Shown here: positions 25,080-37,820 of the stretch, piece by piece
Layout of the letters: each line of letters begins with the position of its first letter
Numbering within the stretch: position 1 is the first letter of the stretch
Assembly (NCBI GenBank): GCA_037447655.1
Contig: JBBHKE010000516.1
Coordinates: 1-64,000, forward strand
DNA length: 64,000 nt
Origin: Zygnema cylindricum
Lineage: Eukaryota; Streptophyta; Zygnematophyceae; Zygnematales; Zygnemataceae
Reading direction: 5' to 3'
Position numbers and translations under genes: made by a program
The notes under the pieces: model-generated
Seen by the model: the letters and a program-made list of their open reading frames with translations, nothing else
What the model was told of the DNA's origin: nothing
Databases searched by the model: none

Positions 25080-26035
25080 TTAGGGTACGTCCCCATGTAT
25101 TAAAGTATCTACTTTTCTCTGTCTTTTTGCCCTAAAATCCAAGGAACTTTGACAAAAACTTTAGCCGTACGAGAAAATATTTTTTACCAAAGTAGAGTGA
25201 ACGTCAATTCATAATTTGGATGTACGGCGTGTTTGTCGTTACGTGAACGCATTTTGGCGTTTTCCCCTTTTCGACACCCGGGCAAGAGAATCCAGCCCAA
25301 AAAAATACTTCATCCAAAATCACCTCGAGGGGGTGATTATAGTTGAAGTACCGCCCAAGCAGCGAATGAAAAACGAACCCCGCACGCGCCACAAGCGTGG
25401 GAAAAGTTTAGGACGAGGGAGAGTCCTCACTATTTTTCTCCGTGTCCGTCAAGCGCATGTACGGAAAAAAAATTGCAGGGGTTTTGGACCTCCACTCTCA
25501 TTCATGGGGCCCTTTGCAAAATTTTGCGCCGTCGTCGCCTCTCCCCTCTCCCTCGCACACCATCGCTTTTACCTCACACTTTTTAGAATGAGAGACGACA
25601 ATATTAGTATAAAATGAAAGATCATTTAAAAAAATTACCTTTGACAATTTTTAGGTTTTTTTTTTATGGCAAGTCGAGCGAGAAAAGTAGAAAAAACGAA
25701 ATCGGAAAACCTTGGCAGAAAGTTTTTGAATCAGTGACGTCGACGTTTTCACAAGTGAGCGTGACTTCACAATATCACCAAACCCTAAACATCTACGATT
25801 TCACAAAAATCTAGACGTCTACAACTGTCGCTGTTTTTGTAGGCGTCACCAGTCGTCGGAAGTTTCGCAGTCGCCTTCAATCGTCACAAGTTGTACCTAC
25901 GTCTACAACCGTCACATGTCAAAGTTCCGATTTCATTTTCGCACATAGGGACGCTCTTCAAAGTAGTACGGAGAATACTTACTACAGTCCAAAATAATTT
26001 ATCAAAGTACCGATTACATGGGGACGTACCCTTAC
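25080..26035. mobile_element. Family IV TIR element, about 956 bp
   Basis: Ends TTAGGGTACGTCCCCATGTA and TACATGGGGACGTACCCTTA are a near-perfect inverted pair. The interior is related to 22809-23728. No intact transposase frame; the 133-aa frame at 25216-25617 is not recognised. Confidence 0.82.
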
Positions 26036-26229
26036 ACCGTATCGAATAAGGGGAATTCATCTTCACACCAAAAAATTCAAGCGGACAGTCAGGACTGCGT
26101 CCGCAAATTAAGGAGGTGAAGTAAATTATAGCAAACCCTAGAATAGTCGAACCGAGGTGAAGTTGGTTCGTCTCTGGTTTCTGCAGCTGACGTCAGCTGT
26201 GCGGCCGCTGTCTCTCTCTTACTCTCTTC

Positions 26230-29200
26230 ATGGCCGGCATTTCTAGTTGCCCGTGTGGTCCTGCTCTCTGGATGAATAAGCAAGTGGCCATGGCGCCTTT
26301 GACAATATGCCTTCAGCCATGGATACACTTTGGCAAGTCGGACCTCAGCTTTGGTACGTGGCCATTGTTTTGCGTTTGAATGCTTGAGGAATAGTTCTAA
26401 GAGCCTGCTTGCTCTGTTTTTCCTGCTTACTAAGCCAGAATTATTTGGAGGCCATGGGGAAAAAGTCAGTCGGAAGAAGTTAGTTAGGAAAGAAGGGAAG
26501 TGAACAAAAGAGACATTTTTTCTAAGGAAGTGATTGTGTCATAGAGAGAAAGAGAGAGAGGGAGAGAGAGAGGTTGAGAGACGGGATAATTTCAGTACAT
26601 GGCTGTGGTTGTGGATTCGTCTCAAAAAGATTCTTGTCTATGTTCGACTCATCTGAAAGAGTCTGAAATCGACAAGCTCCTCCTTTTTTATCTAAACTTT
26701 CAATGCTACTATTGAAAAATGTATGGTACGGAAATAATTATAGAAGCTAGACACATAACCGTAGCAGTATTGTTGTAGAACGCATGAAATATTCTGAAGG
26801 AGGTCAATACACCGTGTATCGCTATTAGACTTTTCTTGTGCACACGTGTCCAATTTTCATTTGGAGACTGCCAATGGAAAGGTAAGAACTCTTTTTTTCA
26901 TTGCAACTGTCGGATTATTGGTGCACGAAGAATAATGACTATAAAGGCCGAAAAAACATTAACACTAAGAACGATACACTGTGTACCTTCCAGTTCTTTT
27001 AGAAGGGAAACTTAACACTTCACGACATTTCAGCGAGAGAGTTGGCTATCTTATAACGTTCAATTGCAGACAAGTTTGAATAGCAAGGGGAATGCATGTT
27101 ATATTGAAAAACGGCAGAAATATGGGCAAGAAGTGTCAATGTGATAAATCGGAGGTAGTGCCTATCAGGTGAAGTCATTGTCCTGATCCATGCCAGTCTT
27201 AGACTTTTGACTGGCTGTGTCCTAATTGTAGAGAATTTTGTGTCAATTGTGTGTTTCAAGAAGTATTGAAGCATAAGCTGAATAAAGTGGTACATTGTTG
27301 AAATTGCTTTTGTTTTGTTTGTGATTTATGGGCTCCAGCTTGCCTCTTTAAAGCCTTGAGGTTCGTGTTGTTTTTGCTCGAAATGCAGAGGTTTGGCGGA
27401 AATGTGGACAAGTTAATACGTTTCTGGGAAGGCATCTGGAGAAAAGGTGTTTCAGGAGGACCACAGCATGTCGACAGAGGAAACCCTCAGCTCTTTTGTC
27501 CAATCCCACTGACACTGTGGAAAACATCACTGACATTGCAGGTAAGCTCCATATAACTTGGTTAAGTTGTATCTTTTTTGAAGAACAAATAGAATTTGCC
27601 CAAGTAGCTGTGGACTCCACCGTGATCTATACCATTTTTTTTTCATTCTTATGATTCAGATCGTTACAAAATGGAGATCCCTGTCCTTATGCCGCATTCC
27701 ATCGTATGGCCGATGTGAACAGAACATGTATAGGAATTATGGAATTGCCCTGATTTTCTTAGGGAGAAGGGAACGTTTCTATGTCATTTGCATTCCATCT
27801 CTTGCCAATGTGAATAGTGCATGTTTAGGAATTATGGAAATGCCCTACACACATGGATTTATGGAATTGCCCTCATTTTCTTAGGAAGGAGGGAATGCGC
27901 AGGAGGTATAGTGGCGCTGGGAAAGTTTGATGCTCTACATATCGGCCATCGTGCTCTGGCAGAGGAAGCGGCACGGATGGGTCCTCCATGGATGCTGTCA
28001 TTCGCAGGCATGGCAGAGGTTCTTGGATGGGAACCAAGGTACAATATTACTTGAGATACCGTGTTTAATATCACTACACCGTGAATCGTGATTACCGTTA
28101 TAACACTAATTCTGTGCCGTTTTTTTATGTTGGGCTCTGAAAACGAAATAACGCTAATAACACTAATTGTTTTATTCTTTTCTCTAACTAGGTCAGCGAT
28201 AAAAAATCGTGCACGTTGCTCGGATCTAAGTAGAATTACACTAAAATAAGGCCCACACTATATATTTCTTAACCCTGAATAGTCTAGTATAGTTGTATGT
28301 GTAATATATAACATTCCTCTACATTATAAGCATAATATAAGTAGGTAAGATATTACTACGATTAGACACATTACATTGTACGATATGTTTAAATCAGAAC
28401 AGTATTGAGCAGGTAGGTGTAAGTGTAGAATTTTACCACGGAGAACTAGATGGTGTAAGTTTTAGTGATCCTGTGTCCGCTAAAAAATATGCTACACGTG
28501 CTTAACCAGGCGAAAAATTTGAATTTGATCATTTTTCTCTTAAATCAGACTGTGTGGAATGGTTTATTTTTGGTCATCTCATGCTCATATCCTAGTTACA
28601 CTATCAGAAATTGCACACATTTTGTGAGGAAAACGCAAGTACTTGTACACTTTTTTAAGAGGTTTTTGAGTCATCGTGCGTACAGCTATCCAATAAACTG
28701 TATGATTACTCCCAAAATGTGCGTGATTTTTGATGTGTAGTTAGGCTATCAGTTGGTGAGATTTCCATGGCTGACAGATGTGGCCATTGTTTAAACCAAC
28801 TATTATGTGATGTCACTTTAAGTTTATTTCTGGGGCAATCTTTTTCGGAAGAAGAGGAAGATTCTGGCAGATTCGATCTTTCATTTTCATTTGGTGTAGG
28901 TTGCAGGTTGCCACTTGTGGCTGCATGCGATCGAAGGCGTGTCATGAATCTTTGGGCTCCATGGTGTAGAAGGATAATTCCCCGGGAGTTTCGGTTAGAC
29001 TTTCAGAGGGTCCGGACGCTAAGTCCTGAGGACTTTGTGAAATTGCTCGCTATGGAACTCCAAGTGACAGGAGTGGTAGCAGGTGCAGAAAATTTGCCTT
29101 ATACAACCTCTTCTTTTTTGCTCAAATGTTAATCTGTTCTGCAGTTGTTTTTCAAGTTATGTCAGGAGCCCAAGGGAGATACAGCGTGAATCAGAAATAA

Positions 29201-30008
29201 TTAGCGTAAGGGCTTTTTTAGTGTCAAGGATTGTAAAGAATCCGTGTTAAATAATTTTGGTATCAACACTATTTTGTGTTCAGCTGCTAAAACAACAATC
29301 ACTGAATTAGTGTTATTCAATCCAAGAGCAATGCCAGGGTGTAATTTCATATAAATTGTTTGGAGTTTTGTGCCAGGTGGCAACTACCGCTTTGGTTTCA
29401 AGGCAATGGGAGACGCAGGAGATTTGGAGCGTCTTGGTCGACAATATGGCCTTTCTGTGCACATTGTGGAGGCAGTTCTGGACAATATTAACAACGTAGT
29501 CCCAGGAGGAGAAGGAAAAGTTGACTCGGGATATCTTAGTGGAGGGAGTGAGATGGGACAGGTCTCCTCTTCTCAAGTTCGGCGAGCATTAAGTTGTGGG
29601 GATGTTGAGAGAGTTGCCGGCCTGTTGGGTCGGAGGCATCGAGTGGTAGTGTCTCTCTCACAGGTCAGAGACTCTCGACAAGTGGAATCAAAGAGGAAAG
29701 GCAATCATGCGGAGGATTATAAGAAGGATAGGGAGACCATTGTCACTTCATTCTTGGATGTAGAGATGGTTAGAGAATTGGTAATTCCCCAAAGCGCATT
29801 AACAAACCAGCCACCCGCAGAAGGGATTTATTCCTCTCAAGTTATTTTATATGGGGAGGAAATGGGGGTAATGGGAGAGCCATGGAGTGATACAAGCATA
29901 GGAGCTGCTAGAGTGGAGATATACGAAGGAGAGGTTTATGTGATTTTGGAACAACCTCTTCAGAGAAGCGAGCTTATGGGGAAAACAGAGGTGGCCTTGG
30001 AGTTTTAG
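26230..30008 (+). CDS. RIBF: RibF-type FAD synthetase, organelle-targeted, 5 exons
   Basis: FMN adenylyltransferase making FAD from FMN and ATP. Plant RibF proteins act in plastids. Exons 26230-26353, 27389-27541, 27903-28038, 28907-29082 and 29377-30008 join in phase to 406 aa. The first 92 residues look like a transit peptide and linker. The nucleotidyltransferase core starts [16 protein letters not shown] (residues 93-108, the GxFDxxHxGH signature), then [33 protein letters not shown] (joined across intron 4) and [10 protein letters not shown] (S260-R266, the SSTxxR-type site). The C-terminal part resembles a degenerate riboflavin-kinase fold, as in plant RibF, which lacks kinase activity. 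Exon 1 was chosen because its ATG and GTACGT donor give the right phase; exons 1-2 are the least certain. Intron 2 has a duplicated acceptor region; introns 1 and 3 carry MITEs. Confidence 0.86.
26808..26985. mobile_element. Family I MITE in RibF intron 1
   Basis: TACACCGTGTATCGCTATTA at the left and AGAACGATACACTGTGTA at the right, 178 bp, with weakly conserved inverted ends. Confidence 0.6.
27694..27900 (+). repeat. Tandem duplication before RibF exon 3 acceptor
   Basis: Unit 1 (about 27694-27772) and unit 2 (about 27790-27896) share GCATTCCATC, CCAATGTGAATAG-like, TTTAGGAATTATGGAA and ATTTTCTTAGGGAGAAGGGA. The second unit runs into the used acceptor at 27901-27902. Confidence 0.75.
28075..28190. 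mobile_element. Partial family I MITE in RibF intron 3
   Basis: Left end TACACCGTGAATCGTGATTA and interior AATAACGCTAATAACACTAATTG are clear. The right end is missing or decayed, so the end coordinate is approximate. Confidence 0.5.
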
Positions 30009-30139
30009 GGCCTTTATATTTCCGTTTTCACTCCGTAGTTTTACTTTCTTTCTCTGGAAATAAGTCGAGTTTTTCGAGGGATACGGAGATAACCATCCTG
30101 GGGGGCACTGAATTCGTCTTTGGGTTTCGACATTCACAG
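30009..30139 (+). other. RibF 3' flank
   Basis: Probable 3' UTR. No distinct polyadenylation signal was seen close to the stop codon. Confidence 0.4.
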
Positions 30140-30735
30140 TGGGTGAAAATAAGTGAGTCCCATTTCCCCTTCTCTGCGCTCGTCTCACTGTTACTTCATT
30201 TTTCCTCTCAATTGTCTCTCTATTTGACCCTCTTCTCACTTCTCTGTCTGTTCCTTTGCTTCTCATCCCCCCCTCGCCTCTCCCTGTTTCCTCATCCTTG
30301 CTCCCCCTATTTCAAGTTCTTGTTTGCTTCTCTTCGCATTGTGTCACTCTCACCGGCTCTCTCCTCTTTTTTGTTTTGTTATTTCCTTTTTGCGTTTTGC
30401 GTTTCCCACTCGCTTTTCCTATCTCAATTTCTCTTCAACCCTCTTTTTTATTTCCATTATTTCGTCCATCCCACCAGTATCCCTTAGCTTCTACTCACCT
30501 TTCTGTGTCTCACTCTTTCTCTCTCCTCCCCCTGTTTCTCCCCTCATTCTCCAACTTCCTCATCTTTGCAAGCTCTCTCAAGGCCTTTCACTTTCATTTC
30601 TCTCTACGGTTCCGTATCCTTGCTCCTTTCTCCTTTCTATCCTGTATCCCTTTTCTCCTCTTTTTTCATCTTCTTCCTGTCGCCTTTCCAGTCTTCTTAG
30701 GTGTTCACTTTATCGATGTCTCTTTACCGTTTCGC
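30140..30735 (+). repeat. 600-bp CT-rich tract downstream of RibF
   Basis: Strongly pyrimidine-biased on the + strand (runs of CTC, TTC, CCTCT) without a fixed unit. Long frames inside (30143-30792) are Ser/Phe/Leu-rich by-products of the composition, not genes. Confidence 0.7.
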
Positions 30736-32698
30736 CCAGAATTAAGACGATCACAATGTGACAGTTGTGTTGCAACAATTGCATTCCAGTAATGGGTTTA
30801 GAATTTTACCCTCTTAGTTACAAATCTTGGTAGAAAACGTCAAAAAAATCAACACCCATGACTTTTAATCCATAAAACCTAAGTCAAAATAAATCTTCTT
30901 ATCATTTTAATCGACCTGGAATTGTTGTGGACAAAAAATGCAGTAAAAAAATAAAGTTGATATTGACAACTCTATGCAATTGCAGATGCCACGGGAACTA
31001 AGGAATCTGCTCTTAGAGTCTGGAAAATGGACAGAAGGACGAGGCCCTAAGTCGAAAATTTTCAGCTCAATTTTTTTGAAAATAGCATGTGAGAAAGCCC
31101 TAGACTACTTAATAAGCGAACCTCATGAGCCTTTCCGTTGCTCGACAGTCAAATATCTCTTGCCTTTGTTCTGGTGTAGAGGTTTTGTGTCACATCAAAT
31201 ATTGTTTCCAGGTAGTTAAATATGATAGTTGCCTTATGCAGATATTTCATTCCTCTTTCTTTACAGGTCTTGTAAATATTGACATAGGTAAACAGGCGCT
31301 TTTACAATTTACATTTTGAGTATTGGGTGATAAATTCAGTAGAGATGGGTGAATAAAACTTTCTATGGTCACTGTAGAGTAGCATGCCCTTCATCTTAAT
31401 AGGATACAATAAAATGATATTTTGGTCTTTTCGATGTGTGAATGAAAGCTTAGCGACCAGTATCATTTAAGCTTGGCTCTTCGGACATTATTTTTCTCCA
31501 ATGTGCATTGAAAGTGATTTTGGTACATGTGTTTCTATTTTTATGATAATGAAGTTATTTGATTGTTTGGCTTGATGAAGATTGATCCCCATTTCCGTAT
31601 TTTGGGTTGACACACCTGGACTGTATTTCATGTAACTATAATATACATCGCTAATACCTCTTTTTATTTTAAATAAGTATCATCCTCGTATCACTTGTCT
31701 TTTGAATGCATATGGTCTCTCGCTTACAATCTCGACATATATTTGTTGTGTGCGAGGAAGAGATGCACTTTTTATCAATAAAAATGATGCTTTTTGACCG
31801 TCTTTTTTTTTAGTGAAGTTTAACGAAGAACGTAGGTCCTCTGTAATTTTGACACAGAGATTGCCATAGCAAGAGCAAGTTACAATCGGAGCCTTGTCAC
31901 CGTGACAGCACTTTTCCTACTTCTGCGTTTCTCAACTGTATCAATAAAAAAATCCTTTTTATCTTCCACTTTTTTTTAGTCAGGTTGATTAATTATGTGA
32001 TTGAGGCATCATTTACACAACTTATTAGTTAAGAAACATATCATCCTAATATGCAACCTGGTACTGCCACAGGCCAAACCTCTTGGGCCTTTGGAGAACC
32101 AATTTATGTCAAGATTGGAAAACTATCTCCTCATTAACTACACACTCAGGCGCCAAGAGATTGGCCAGCACAGGGAGACGAGAAAAATGATAATCGTACA
32201 ACTACTGAGTTTTCTACATTAACTAAATTTTAAACTTTTTTTCAGAATGGTGATTGTTATCACCGTTGTCGTACTCATCTTCCAAATTCCTTTTCATGAC
32301 AAACCTGTGGTATTTCTCCTGTGGATGGCGAAGAAAATTGCAAAGAGCCGTAGTATTTAAAAGATGAAGTTCGAGCTAATCTAAATCATTCTCTCTCTCT
32401 TAAACTTCTCCATTGCAAGAGAACCTATTCGGTTTGAAAATAAAAATGACGATGGGTGGACAACGAGCATCAGAAATGTGAAAATGATTACTCATTGAGG
32501 GACTCGATCAACAATTTGAAGGCTGGACTTTGATGATGCGTGATTATAATCATAACCATAATATCATATCATCATCATATCATATCATATCACTTTGCTT
32601 TTTGCAGGCGAATTCATTGAACCTTCTGTAAGTTTCAATTTTTTATGCTTTCCAGCCATATATTTGGAGTATAGGGTAATAAGCTTCACTAAATGTTT
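30736..32698. other. Intergenic between convergent RibF and JmjC genes
   Basis: AT-rich. The frame at 30974-31219 (+) begins with plausible protein-like sequence but has no recognised family and no spliced continuation. An ATCATATC microsatellite lies at about 32545-32597. JmjC 3' UTR is expected just below 32699. Confidence 0.4.
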
Positions 32699-35600
32699 TC
32701 ACGTGCGATGGTACACCATCTGAGCGTAGGGAAACAAAAAAAAACACCGCGAACAGAAAAAATAAAGAAGTAAGACAGAACATAAAGGAGACGGAAAAAA
32801 CAATTTGCTCACCGATTGGAGCATCATGAGAGTCGGCCGAAAACTCGCCATTTTGCCGGGTTCGAACCACAAGTTGACAGAGAATGTGAAATCCAGCGTA
32901 AAAACCTTCAGAATCACCGAAAAAAATAATAAAAAAAGAAACAATCTGCGAATGTTTGAGCTTTGACAGTGACAGTAATAGCAAAAGTTTAATTTCAAAA
33001 AAGTTGATGGCAAACCATCTGAGCACAGGAGTGGAATGGAAGGGAAACTGAAGGTGAAGAAGTCACACGAGATCAAACTACAAAAAATGAAAACACTGTA
33101 AAAAGCCGAAGCTCAAGAGAAGCAAAAAAAAGCGCACGTTAAAGATATGACACGAATGATAACATTTAAGTTTGCTAAATCCCATCATGGTACTTAGGAA
33201 ACAAAGTTATACTAACATTAATGAATCAATATGAGTCAGTTGCGATAAAAACAAACGATTCTTATCATAAAAACACGGCAAAAAAGACTATTATTATTAT
33301 AGCAACAAGTCTTAAAATACTACAACATAATACGGCATAAAAATGTTATTCTCAAGGGCAAGGCTCCTACCTCGTGCCACCATCCGGCGGGAATGTATAA
33401 CGCCTCTCCGGCACGAATCTGTTTCGGAAACACATGAAAACCATAGAAAAATAGAGTTAAAAACAAAATTGTTTTGCAAAAGTGTCATTGATTTCTTCAC
33501 GAAGCTGAGGAAAAGAATTTGTATTCCATACCGCGGTTTGAAAGACAGCAATTTTTTTTTAAGTTCAACATACCACTGCTCGAAACGCCTTCGCTTGTTG
33601 AAAAAACAAGGGATGTTTTCCGTGGTTAGCACAAAGGATGGAGGGAAGGGAGGACCAGTTGTTCAAACCATCTGCAATATACAAAAAAAAAAAAATGGGA
33701 AAAATAAACGAATGTAAAACAATTTGTGCAAATTTATTTTTGTTTTAATGGCATAAAACAAAAAAGGTTGAAAGATAAATATTAAGCAAGTGCATATTGC
33801 TGCCATGCGGAGATCCCCCTCCCTCTCCCTCTCCCTCTCCCTCTCCCTCTCCCTCTCCCTCTCCTTCTCCCTCTCCCTCTCCCTCTCCTTCTCCCAAACC
33901 ACACATGCATATAGACAGTCTAGTCCTTTTTCAAGGAAATACAGAGGCAGATGGTGATACCTACGCAACTGAGTTACCCGTTTATACAAAAAAAACATAC
34001 GATATAACAACACAAAAATGCAAAGTTTAAATGCAACTTTTTAGACCTTTTTTCATTCCAAAAATTTGCGTGGGTAAATTAAACCTTACATCATTAATTG
34101 AGTTAGTGAATAAGCGCTAGAATTATTGACTACATTAAACTATGTTTTGCCAGGTGGCTCATTATAGACCACCAAAGCAAAGTGAAAAGAACACTAATAT
34201 ATGATTTTGGGTTCAAAAAACCCTCACTCGAATTAGTGTTATAAGCTCTAATAGTGATGGGCAGTGTCAAAAACAAAATGAACCCCCTACGGCAGAAAAG
34301 GAATTGTCAATAAGAAAAAAACGAAAACTGTCAAAATAAAAGGGAATTGTCAAGACGAGTTTCCCCCACCAAAACCCACTCACCTTTTTTCCAGGGTTCA
34401 GGATAGAGGTATTTTGTGTCCCATGGAGAGTAGAGGTGGACCACTTTGGAGCCGTAAAAACAGACATGGAGGTTGTCGAGAGCGTCAAAATGTAGACGAC
34501 TCGTCACAATATTTCCTATCCAAAAATTTCTTTGCGTCACCATTTTTGAAGAGAGGAAAGGTGGAGAGAGAGTGGGGTGAAGAAGTTTTTCGACAAAAAA
34601 ACGAAACTCGGGCAGATCAGAAGAATTTAGGGAATCAGGACCGGGAAGACCTCTCCAGGTGAGGTACAGAAGTTCGGTTTTTTTTAGGGACTTAGTCAAT
34701 TTTTGGGCTTCCTCTAAGAATTTCCCAAGATACATGGTTTCTTTTACAGATTTCGGGACAGGCAAGGATTTTTGAGAGGATAAAGGTGCGATTTTGGATG
34801 GAGAATTGACACATTTTTTTGTATGAGTGTTACTGTTACTACTGTTTTCGGGTGTTTTCCAAGAGAGTTTTTCTTCATGCTGTGTTTTTTTTGGAAGTTG
34901 AGTGAGATCCAAATTCTTTTCAGAAACAATGCTGTTTTCCTCATCTGTTTTTCTAAAAGTTATTGGATCCATGGATGAAAAACTTGGGCGGTTTTCTTCT
35001 CTGTTTCTTTCACCTGTCCTTTGTGAATGTTCTACCGAAACATTTTCGAGAAAAATACTTTCTGAAACATCCGTGAAATTTTCAAACTCACTAATGTTTT
35101 TAATTTCTGGCTTTTCCAAGCAGTTTTTGAACTTTTGTGGAATCATTTCATTACTTTCAAAATCTACATTTGCCCTCTTCTTTGAGATATCTCCAGAGCT
35201 TTCCAATTTTTCCACCTGTCGGCAAGAATAATGCAAGCGGAAAACTTCCACCTAAGAAAAGGAAAAAAAAAAACCAAAAAATACATAAAATATTTGGGAT
35301 AGATTGACATTGAATATCGGCTCAAATGGGCCAAAAGAGAAAAAATACCATAGTCAGGATTCAGAGGGAAGACTGTGTGTGATTGTCTTTTTCTAAAAGA
35401 GAAAACAACATGAAAACCAAATTTTAACGGATCCATAAATCGGTGAAACCAGCAAAAGGTTCTCTTTTCCTAAAATAAGAAAAAATAAGATGCATATATG
35501 ATGTCAATTTATAAAACACATGTTTAAAACCCTTGCCTTGCAGTAACAATAACGCTACCTGGTCAGACGTTACAACATATCTAACCTACACCGTCCATCA

Positions 35601-36465
35601 TTATTAGAGTTAGTGAATTAATTTGGTTAACACTTTATTAGAATTAACTACACTAAATTGTGTTTTGCATCCTAGCTCATTATGGGCCTTTTAGCTAATT
35701 AGTGTTATTAACACTAATTTATGATTTCGGGGTCAAAACAACACTCACTCAAACTAGAGTGATCGACTCTAATAGCAATGGGCAGTTTACTGCTCTGTTG
35801 CTACTTGAATTCAATTGCTAAAGGTCATCAAATATTCAAGGACTAAACAATAGGTAGTTTACAAAGACAATCATGCATATGTGAATAAGTAAACAATAAG
35901 TACTCATTAAAAAAATGTCCAAATGTCATCAAATAGATAGAGAAGTCCATAACAAAAGTGTCAACTGTGACACTCCTTACCAAAATATACCAATCTTAAA
36001 TCCAGTCTAACCAGAAAGAACAATCATTAACAATGCAAAATTTGCCAAATAAAACCCCAACTTTTCATAAAGCAGCTGTAGTAAGCCTTTTATGTCTTAC
36101 TTCCATGTTTCAATTCAACAGTAAACCTGCTTCCGTAATTTTAAAAACGTAGAAGAAAAACATTTTAGTAACTTTAAACCCTTATAGAATTAACCTTAAC
36201 TGAAGTTAAATTCAGAAAATAACCTCACCTCAACCAAATCCCCCAGCAGCCTGCTTATGCCTTCCTGCAAATCTGAGGCACCCAGAGTTTCTGTCCAGTT
36301 TGGTGCCCACGTGGCAGGCAGGAGGAGTGGCTCCCCTTCAAAGTCATCCAGAGAAGAAGGCACCTTTTGACGCCTCAGAGAAGCCCATAATGGAGGCTTT
36401 TCCTCCACTGTCTTCAATACCTCCTTGAAATGCTCCAGCAGAGAAAGTTGTGTAGAATCTTGCAT
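32699..36465 (-). CDS. JmjC/cupin 2-oxoglutarate hydroxylase, 6 exons
   Basis: Predicted Fe(II)- and 2-oxoglutarate-dependent JmjC hydroxylase; the substrate may be protein or tRNA. Exons in minus order: 36465-36229, 35251-34384, 33671-33574, 33418-33371, 32905-32813, 32719-32699, in phase, 454 aa. The metal site is the HFD of SRLHFDALDNLHV (H333, D335) plus the H of AGEALYIPAGWWHE (H416); K348 in YGSKVVHLYSP may bind 2-oxoglutarate. The DNL..GK..LYSP..YLY, HPLF..A and RAGEALYIP order resembles the tRNA wybutosine hydroxylase TYW5 and JMJD7-like enzymes. Exon 2 holds a Ser/Glu/Lys-rich, probably disordered insert of about 130 residues before the core. The last exon is only MVYHRT, so the C terminus is uncertain. 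It diverges from RTF2. Confidence 0.8.
33812..33898 (+). repeat. (CCCTCT)n array in JmjC intron 2
   Basis: Nearly pure CCCTCT/CCTTCT hexamers, about 14 units. The same hexamer recurs in OFT, UEV and AlaRS introns. Confidence 0.9.
34086..34267. mobile_element. Family II MITE in JmjC intron 2
   Basis: Has the internal words GAGTTAGTGAATAAG, TGCCAGGTGGCTCATTATAG and CACTCGAATTAGTG and the right end CTCTAATAGTGATGGGCAGTGTC shared with the 35587 copy. The left end is approximate. Confidence 0.65.
35587..35789. mobile_element. Family II MITE in JmjC intron 1
   Basis: Ends TACACCGTCCATCATTATTA and TAATAGCAATGGGCAGTTTA. The interior includes TTAGTGTTATTAACACTAA (palindromic) and GGTCAAAACAACACTCACTC, 203 bp. 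Confidence 0.75.
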
Positions 36466-37820
36466 TGCTTTCTAGAAAGTGTTCTAAAACAAGCTCAAAA
36501 AAACCCTAAAAAAGCGCCGAAAGCGAGAGTATCCGCTGCTAAAACTAAAAACTAAAACAAAAACTGAAGAAAAAACTGAAGAAAAAGCTGATAAAAAAAA
36601 TGGAGAAAAAACTGAAGAAATTATGTAAAATGTACAGCACTCGGTCTCACAAATTTCGAAAAGCTGCGGTTGTGCAATCCTTCCTATATTATTACGCATC
36701 TGCAAAAACAAAGAGAAATATAGCCTGACGCCTTTTACAAGTTTCGCCATGGCGACCGTCGGTTTCTCTTCCCTTTCCAAATCCGGACGCCATAACTCTC
36801 CTGCTTAGAAAGTTCGTCTCCATGGAGCCGACTCTTCCTTGCTAGCAACATCCGTACGATCTCGCTTCTTAAACTCTGGCTCAGCAGAAGACTGCTTGAC
36901 CATGACCACCGTGCTACTGTAGTTTACCTTAAAACACTTTTACAGAGTCATGAGCTGCCGCGTATTGCCTTAAAAAAAAAAAAATGCACGTAAAATTTCA
37001 GTAATGCACGTAATGCTGACTATTGTTGCATTCTAGAAGATATAACACATTCATTAATTCACGGTTCAATTACTGAAGTAATACATGTCCAAAGGGATGT
37101 GCGAAGGTTGCACTTTATTCTTCATTTTTGTCTAGAAGTAAAGCTGTAAAAAATTAGGTGGTTAAAGAGGACTAGTGCAATGTTTAATATTGGAATGGGT
37201 AAGATATGTAAAAATAGCAAGTTTGGTCCCTACATAATCAGTTTATAAAGCATTGCTTTCTGCAAACTTAAACAAGCTTTAAATCATCGTATCGCATGGT
37301 ACTGCATGAATGATAGTATTAATAACAATCAATCAAACACTTTTCTTTATTAGAACTTGCTATAAATAATCTTGCTCCACGTATCACATGATGTATACAC
37401 TAATATAGGAATTTTGCAGTATTATTTTGCAACTTTAGAGTGATTTTGGAGGGCACTGCCCTATTGGTCGACAATCTTCACAGCTTTGCCCCAGTAAAGG
37501 CAGTAGACCAGCATATTCCACTCTAAAAATCGATCCTATTGGGGTGTCATGTCATAAAAAATAAATAAAAAAAATGTGATTTTTTCAGAAAAATCACACA
37601 GATGACATTAATAACCTTGGAAGTTTGACTTACGTATGAAGTACTTCGTTTCTATTCGCTGGGCATTCTGGCTGTGATTATTCAGAATTGAATTTTGTGA
37701 GCATCCACGTATATTTGTGAGCATTTATTTATGTGAATGGAATCGTCAGGAAAAGGAGGATAATCAAGAAGACAGGTAGTTTGGATTTTACAAAATCAAA
37801 ACAGCAAAACAAATACAGCC
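36466..37820. promoter_or_regulatory. Divergent JmjC/RTF2 upstream region
   Basis: This 1.36-kb interval separates two opposite start codons and should hold both promoters. On the minus strand, 36484-36830 probably includes the JmjC 5' UTR; an AAAACTGAAGAA-type repeat lies at 36535-36625. A minus-strand frame beginning at 36780 has no recognised motif. The rest is AT-rich with nothing distinct. Confidence 0.5.

Noticed and set aside
30143-30792. Long + strand frames of 114-178 aa downstream of RibF
   Set aside because: Three overlapping frames are all open because the DNA is CT-rich; Ser/Phe/Leu-only composition and no domain.
32855-32875. tRNA T-arm-like GGTTCGAACC sequence
   Set aside because: It lies in JmjC exon 5 coding NLWFEPGK and no cloverleaf can be built around it.
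36484-36780. 98-aa minus-strand frame as an extra JmjC exon or separate gene
   Set aside because: No donor leading in phase to the 36465 exon was found and its C-terminal half is a repeat; treated as probable 5' UTR.
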